From CAZPBC01 sp964584775 (GTDB lineage Bacteria > Chlamydiota > Chlamydiia > Chlamydiales > SLFE01): 10,266 bases of DNA. The notes under the pieces are model-generated. The model was given only the letters and a program-made list of their open reading frames with translations, was not told the DNA's origin and did not search any database. Below, piece after piece: positions 5,945 through 10,266 of the stretch. Position numbers and translations under genes: made by a program. Positions within the stretch are counted from its first letter, which is position 1. Each line of letters begins with the position of its first letter. Where the stretch lies: contig CAZPBC010000058.1 in NCBI GenBank assembly GCA_964584775.1, positions 1 through 10,266 on the forward strand, given 5' to 3'.

Positions 5945-7576
5945 ATGTCAGACAATTACGAAGAATTTTCAGATCAAGAAGTTGAAATCCTCAAACACTT
6001 TGTCACGAACACGAAGAGTCACATCTTTGCCCTCCGCAATCTTCCGGAGGTGATCAAAGGAGCCATCTTTTCGCGTTATTCGCGTTCGACACTCGGCTTC
6101 CGCGCTCTTTTGCTTAAAGAATTCATACTCAGTGACGAAGAGACTTCCTTTGCAGACATTGTTCCAGCGAGTGGTGGGGAAAATGCGCAGTTGAGTGAGC
6201 AGATGATGGCGATCAAAAAGGCGCAGAACTTTTACGATCGGATTTTGGATGGCTACGGCGACGACTCGATCGGTGAGCTTGGTGGAGCGCACCTTGCCGT
6301 CGAAAATGTTTCGATGCTAGCAGCCAAGGTCATTGAAGATGCGCGTATCGGAGGATCTCCTCTAGAGAAGTCGACACGCTATGTCTACTTTGACCAGAAG
6401 GTGGACGGCGAGTACCAGTATTACAAAGAGCCTGTTCTTATGACCTCTGCTTACCGCGACCTCTACCAGTCCACCTGCAATATGCTCTTTGATACCTACA
6501 GTAAGCTCATTCCACCGCTGACAGAGTGGATGGAGGCGCGCTGCCCTCAGGAGAGCGGCATCTCTGATGGCGCCTACCGCGCGTCGATCCGAGCGAAAGT
6601 CCTTGATTGTCTACGCGGTCTTCTTCCTGCAGGAACTTTGACAAACATGGGCGTCTTTGGAAATGGACGCTTTTATGAAGCGCTGCTTCACAAGCTCCAC
6701 TGTAACCCCCTTTCTGAGCTGCAAGAGGTCGGAAAGAAAGGATATGAAGAGCTCTCAAAGGTGATCCCTTCTTTCGTCCGTCGCTCGGAGCCGAGCCATC
6801 GCACACACGTCTCCTATGAGAAATTCCATGAGGCGATGAACTCTGCGATCCGTTTGATGACACAGCAGGAGACAGAGTCGATCCCTACAGAGGGAGCGCA
6901 GGGCGTAAAACTCCTCGACTTTGATCCTGAAGCGCATATCAAAGTGGCTGCAGCCCTCCTTTATGAACACTCGGACAAGAGCCTCGAGTCCTTGATTGAA
7001 CATTGCCGAAAGCTTCCCGCTGAAAGAATTGAAGAGATTTTAGAGACGGCAGTGACGGCGCGGGAGCAGCGTCGCCATAAAAGCCCACGTGCTCTAGAGC
7101 ACGCTTACTTCACTTTTGAAGTGGTCGCTGACTTTGGTGCTTACCGAGACTTGCAACGCCACCGTGTCCTCACCCAAGAGAAGCAGCTCCTAACTTGTGA
7201 TTACGATTACTACATTCCTGAAGAAATCCTTGGGAAGGAGGAGGAGAAGATTTACCGCCATGCGATGGATAAAGCCAAAGAGGCGTATGATCTGATTCGC
7301 AAGGAACTTCCCGAAGAGGCTCAATACATCGTTCCGATGGCGTACAACATCCGTTGGTACTTCCACGTCAACCTCCGTGCCTTGCAGTGGCTCACCGAGC
7401 TGCGTTCCAGCCCTGCAGGGCATCCGAACTACCGCTTTGTTGCACAGGAGATGGCGCGCCAGATTTCCGAAGCGGTTCCGGCGTTCGAGCGTTGCTTTAA
7501 GTTTGTTGACTATGAAGGCTACCAGTTAGGTCGCCTAGGTCAAGAGCAGCGCAAAGCAGAGAAGCAGCTCCTTTAA
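5945..7576 (+). CDS. thyX: Flavin-dependent thymidylate synthase, double-domain type
   Basis: ThyX makes dTMP from dUMP using methylene-tetrahydrofolate and reduced FAD, replacing ThyA. At 543 residues it is about twice a standard ThyX (about 220-250) and holds two ThyX-like domains. Domain 1 (about 40-275) has GDDSIGELGGAHLAVENVS, then SPLEKSTRYV (138-147), matching the S-x-x-E-x-S-x-RY half of the ThyX signature, with ARI where RHR is expected. Domain 2 (about 320-525) has LEHAYFTFEV, then RHRVLTQE (405-412), matching the RHR half, and VNLRALQWLTELR (475-487), matching the C-terminal block with the arginine that activates dUMP. The signature is thus split between the halves. Chlamydial ThyX proteins are also of this long form. 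The ATG has a ribosome site in a hairpin. The stop overlaps that of the convergent gene. thyX is alone, not in an operon. Confidence 0.93.
   Translation: MSDNYEEFSDQEVEILKHFVTNTKSHIFALRNLPEVIKGAIFSRYSRSTLGFRALLLKEFILSDEETSFADIVPASGGENAQLSEQMMAIKKAQNFYDRILDGYGDDSIGELGGAHLAVENVSMLAAKVIEDARIGGSPLEKSTRYVYFDQKVDGEYQYYKEPVLMTSAYRDLYQSTCNMLFDTYSKLIPPLTEWMEARCPQESGISDGAYRASIRAKVLDCLRGLLPAGTLTNMGVFGNGRFYEALLHKLHCNPLSELQEVGKKGYEELSKVIPSFVRRSEPSHRTHVSYEKFHEAMNSAIRLMTQQETESIPTEGAQGVKLLDFDPEAHIKVAAALLYEHSDKSLESLIEHCRKLPAERIEEILETAVTAREQRRHKSPRALEHAYFTFEVVADFGAYRDLQRHRVLTQEKQLLTCDYDYYIPEEILGKEEEKIYRHAMDKAKEAYDLIRKELPEEAQYIVPMAYNIRWYFHVNLRALQWLTELRSSPAGHPNYRFVAQEMARQISEAVPAFERCFKFVDYEGYQLGRLGQEQRKAEKQLL
7573..7576. 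other. Convergent stop codons sharing TTAA
   Basis: The palindrome TTAA supplies both stops: TAA at 7574-7576 for thyX on the plus strand and TAA at 7575-7573 for the minus-strand gene. The coding regions overlap by four bases with no room for an intergenic terminator. Confidence 0.9.
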
Positions 7577-10266
7577 GCGGCAAAGTGGTGCCGAATCAAG
7601 GCGATCTGCATCCTTCTTTGTAGGTCCATCATCTCTGCCTCGGATCCGGGGATCGTTTCAAGAGCTGTTCTCAATGCTTCGAGTTCTGTTCGGATCTCCC
7701 CTTCAGTGGTGGCTTCAATCTTCTCAGTCAGTAGAGCTCTTCTCTCAGCAAAGGCCTCATCTGGACTCTCGGGTGAGTATCTGAACAGGAGAAGGAGTTC
7801 AGGGCCTGCACCAATTTGAATCAGCGACTCTCCTCTGTCAAAGCCCCCCACATAAGCCTCTTGAAGAGACTTTCCTACAACTGCTTCAAATTTTGTCGCA
7901 ACACCTGGGGTGTCCTTGAAGATCTCACCTAACAATCCACAGATATCTGCCTCACTGAACTTCCTCATCGCACCTTCAAAAGAGGCTCCTTCGGCTGCCA
8001 GTTGAGCTGAAACGAATTCTTGGACAGCATTCGCGAGCGCTTGTGCACCCTCACGCAGACTGTTCTCAATCCTCTCTTCAGGCGTGAGAGTTCTCGAACG
8101 TTTTTTTGGACGCGAGCCCTCTGGACTCAGAGCGGGCCGCCTTCTTCTCATTATTGCCATGAAAGGTGAATGGGGAGCGATAGGGGATGTCCTGACGGGC
8201 CTAGATGGAGAGCGGGTTGCATTAAAGGTCGGTGTTGTCGGTGGAGTCGCAAATGATCCGTCATCATTTGAAAAGAGTGCTCCTTGTTGAACTCCGGTGA
8301 GAAAGGCGTCTGTGACAGTGGAAGCAGTTGGGGATAGGCTACCGATTTGGATCTCGGCTTCCTCGAGGGATCCTATTGGAGAACCAAAGGAAAGCCTCTG
8401 AGGAGATCCGAGGGGAGATGCTATTCTTTGCCGGAGTGGGTGGCTCGGTGACCCAACAGGTGTTGTAGTGGGGCTTGCCACAGGTGAAGTTGGGTATTCG
8501 GTGTGGTAAAGGTTGGCATCTCGCTCCATTTGATGTTGGAGCTCACGGTAGAGGCTCAAAAGTGCCTCCATATTGTCAATCTTTGGCCCCTGAGCAATGT
8601 GATTGAGTGCTTTAGGGGTCGTTAATGGGAAAACCGTCGAAGGCTTGATCAGATCGATAAGCTCTAGAATGGCGAGAGGAAGTTTTTGAGTTTCCCATTC
8701 TGTAAAGAGAGCAAGTGCTTCTTGTATTTTTTCTTCTAAGTCTGCCTTCCATCCATCAAGCTCCCTCTTTTTCGTCGATGACTTAGGGATGTACTGTAGA
8801 TGTAGATCCACCTTTCTTAGCGAGCGTTTAGCATTCGAGAGGAGCATGATGGATGCCAAAGCCCCTTGAGTGGTGCCATCTTTGAGTCCTGCATCAACCT
8901 TTGTGACGAGGTCGGTAAATAGGTCCCGTTCCTGGATGACAAACTCTCTTGCTCTAAGGGATAGCTTTTGGCGGAGTGTCCTTGCCCTTGATCCTAAGTT
9001 ATTTAGAAATGTAGTCGCTTGTTCAGGCGATAGAGTTTGGATGAGATCGAGCGCCTGGTCATCGCTCATACATTGAGATAAGAAGCTAGCAATTTGGATG
9101 AGCTGATCAGAATTTAAGTGTTGTAGATTCTCTAGTAATACTTCTCTTTCCGCAGGGTCTCCTAAAAGGAAGAAGAGTTGATGATCTTGAATTTCTGGGT
9201 AATAGTCCACACCCAATTCTTGGATTGCAGCGTTGGTTATTCGACTAATGTCGTTGAAAATAATGAGATTAAAGAGAGCGGGTGAATAGGACTGTTGGAT
9301 CGCTTGGAGTGCAAGCTCTCTTTGTTCAGAAGGCCTCTCCTCCGATGCACAGATTTCAGCTAGTCTTGCGAGATTTGCTTTATGTTCATCGGGGATGTCG
9401 GGGAGCTGGTTGACTGCAAGAGAGAGTTGAACTGGGTTGTAAGGGACAAGAGGGTGTGGAGCTCCTAAAAATGCGCATTCGTTAAGGAGTGACAACTGGA
9501 AAACGTTAGGAGGGTCGAGAAAAGGGTCTGCTCCTGCACTGCACAAATCGGTAAAAAGATAAAAGTAGTGATTACATATGCTTCGGTTTCTTATAGAATT
9601 GTCACCTAAACACTGCTGAAACATTCTCTGGTTGAGGTACTGGAGAGGTCGAACACTTTTTCCGTTGATTTCAATTGAAGCATTGAGATCTGCTTTAGGG
9701 AAGACGCTCCGCTTGGTAAAGAGTTCGAAAAGGGGTGAATAAACACCTGCGGCTCTTCCGTTTGAAAAATCATGGAAGGAGTCTCTGCTAATTTCCATTC
9801 TGATGAGAATTAAAATAGGCACGGAAGTGGGATCTGATGCATAGAAAGGATGGTTTGGATTGAAGTTGCGGTTACCGAGGTAGACATCAAAGCAGTTGTT
9901 CCATTCGTCAGTCTCACGTTTCATACCATTTTTGAAAAGATAAGCAAATGGGGCGGAACCTTCGCGGTCAAAAGTCGACCAGTTGACGTGGGGTGCTCGA
10001 GCAAGCTCTGCTAGTAAGTCAGGGTTGAGGTTTTCTGTGTAGTGGTGAATGAGTGCCTTGCCAGTCGATGGTAGAAGGGTATCTGGCTTAATATTTAGAC
10101 GGGTCATCCAAGCTTCTAAATGCTCTGGATTTGTTAAATGGTGAGCCACATACGTCTCAAAACGAGCTCGTACGGCAGAAATGGATAGATCGACGCCGTA
10201 GGATAGAGATAGGGGGGAAATATTACAGTGTTGTGCATAGAGGTCCCAAAGAGAGGGATCAACATT
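7573..10266 (-). CDS. Large ankyrin-like, Ser/Thr-Pro-rich protein with nuclear-localisation-like motif; 5' end outside the window
   Basis: The frame runs from its TAA at 7575-7573 to the window edge without a stop, giving about 897 visible residues. A GTG at 10149 could be read as a start, but 39 further in-frame codons continue upstream, so the start is probably outside. Numbering from that GTG: residues 1-235 contain degenerate ankyrin-like units (VNWSTFDREGSAPFAYL, ADLNASIEINGKSVRPLQYL, LCSAGADPF). Residues 240-550 are mostly helical with leucine-rich, charged stretches. Residues 552-691 are rich in Ser-Pro and Thr-Pro, with a bipartite basic motif at 668-686. Residues 692-858 are a charged helical, probably coiled-coil tail. 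No transmembrane segment or enzyme motif was recognised. The architecture suggests a host-directed protein, possibly nuclear, but no family could be named with confidence. It converges on thyX. Confidence 0.75.
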   Translation of the reverse strand, partial: NVDPSLWDLYAQHCNISPLSLSYGVDLSISAVRARFETYVAHHLTNPEHLEAWMTRLNIKPDTLLPSTGKALIHHYTENLNPDLLAELARAPHVNWSTFDREGSAPFAYLFKNGMKRETDEWNNCFDVYLGNRNFNPNHPFYASDPTSVPILILIRMEISRDSFHDFSNGRAAGVYSPLFELFTKRSVFPKADLNASIEINGKSVRPLQYLNQRMFQQCLGDNSIRNRSICNHYFYLFTDLCSAGADPFLDPPNVFQLSLLNECAFLGAPHPLVPYNPVQLSLAVNQLPDIPDEHKANLARLAEICASEERPSEQRELALQAIQQSYSPALFNLIIFNDISRITNAAIQELGVDYYPEIQDHQLFFLLGDPAEREVLLENLQHLNSDQLIQIASFLSQCMSDDQALDLIQTLSPEQATTFLNNLGSRARTLRQKLSLRAREFVIQERDLFTDLVTKVDAGLKDGTTQGALASIMLLSNAKRSLRKVDLHLQYIPKSSTKKRELDGWKADLEEKIQEALALFTEWETQKLPLAILELIDLIKPSTVFPLTTPKALNHIAQGPKIDNMEALLSLYRELQHQMERDANLYHTEYPTSPVASPTTTPVGSPSHPLRQRIASPLGSPQRLSFGSPIGSLEEAEIQIGSLSPTASTVTDAFLTGVQQGALFSNDDGSFATPPTTPTFNATRSPSRPVRTSPIAPHSPFMAIMRRRRPALSPEGSRPKKRSRTLTPEERIENSLREGAQALANAVQEFVSAQLAAEGASFEGAMRKFSEADICGLLGEIFKDTPGVATKFEAVVGKSLQEAYVGGFDRGESLIQIGAGPELLLLFRYSPESPDEAFAERRALLTEKIEATTEGEIRTELEALRTALETIPGSEAEMMDLQRRMQIALIRHHFAA
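8077..8496 (-). other. Ser/Thr-Pro-rich disordered segment
   Basis: Residues 552-691 (numbered from the GTG at 10149) contain over a dozen Ser-Pro or Thr-Pro pairs, including TSPVASP, VGSPSHP, ASPLGSP, FGSPIGS, RSPSRP and TLTPEER. These resemble proline-directed kinase sites of eukaryotic cells. The segment has low sequence complexity and is probably disordered. Confidence 0.75.
8092..8148 (-). other. Bipartite nuclear-localisation-like motif
   Basis: Four Arg (668-671), an eight-residue spacer containing a Ser-Pro pair, then RPKKRSR (680-686). This fits the classical bipartite signal read by eukaryotic importin-alpha. In bacteria such motifs occur in some nucleus-targeted effectors, but basic patches can also bind nucleic acid or membrane, so this is suggestive only. 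Confidence 0.5.
9457..9975 (-). repeat. Degenerate ankyrin-like repeats
   Basis: Residues about 59-231 (numbered from the GTG at 10149). At least three units look ankyrin-like: FDREGSAPFAYL, then KADLNASIEINGKSVRPLQYL, then SAGADPFLDPPNVFQLSLL. They show a polar turn, a G-x-x-P-like position and hydrophobic helices, but spacing is irregular (about 50-60 residues) and the TPLH core is not preserved. Confidence 0.35.

Noticed and set aside
5913..5981. Upstream open frame starting at the ATG at 5913 and overlapping thyX
   Set aside because: It begins at the hairpin base without a ribosome site and runs out of frame into thyX; nothing supports its translation.
6507..6863. Minus-strand frame of 118 codons inside thyX
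   Set aside because: It is antisense to the conserved ThyX core, and its product looks like random translation.
1..10266. CRISPR array, insertion sequence, tRNA or rRNA gene
   Set aside because: No regularly spaced direct repeats, transposase motifs, terminal inverted repeats flanking a gene, or tRNA/rRNA signature stretches were seen.

Overview
The window most likely comes from an environmental (amoeba- or arthropod-associated) member of the Chlamydiae. The evidence is a compact sdhC-sdhA-sdhB operon encoding a Bacillus-type diheme succinate dehydrogenase, a double-length flavin-dependent thymidylate synthase (ThyX) of the kind found in chlamydiae, and two long flanking proteins with eukaryote-like features, as expected of an intracellular bacterium. 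The phylum call is inferred from gene content, not from a marker gene; the genus cannot be fixed.

Layout from left to right. Positions 1-1533 (+) are the 3' part of a gene cut by the window edge. It encodes four SH2-like modules, the second with a near-canonical GTWLVRES core, joined by a basic, Ser-Pro-rich linker; a hairpin terminator follows. Positions 1534-1834 are an AT-rich intergenic region with a 29-bp near-perfect palindrome about 50 bp before sdhC. Positions 1835-5527 (+) are the sdh operon: sdhC, an 81-residue two-helix membrane protein of unknown role, sdhA and sdhB, tightly packed and partly translationally coupled. Positions 5528-5944 are a 417-bp non-coding region ending in a hairpin that buries the ribosome-binding site of the next gene. 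Positions 5945-7576 (+) are thyX. From 7573 to the right edge (-) runs a long open frame with no start inside the window. It has an ankyrin-like N-terminal part, a Ser/Thr-Pro-rich segment and a bipartite nuclear-localisation-like basic motif.

The central genes are housekeeping: succinate oxidation feeding the quinone pool, and dTMP synthesis. The two flanking genes look like host-directed accessory proteins. They are the most novel part of the window: the left one could bind host phosphotyrosine and the right one could enter the host nucleus. Both proposals are inferences from motifs. The regulatory candidates worth attention are the sdhC palindrome and the thyX ribosome-site hairpin.
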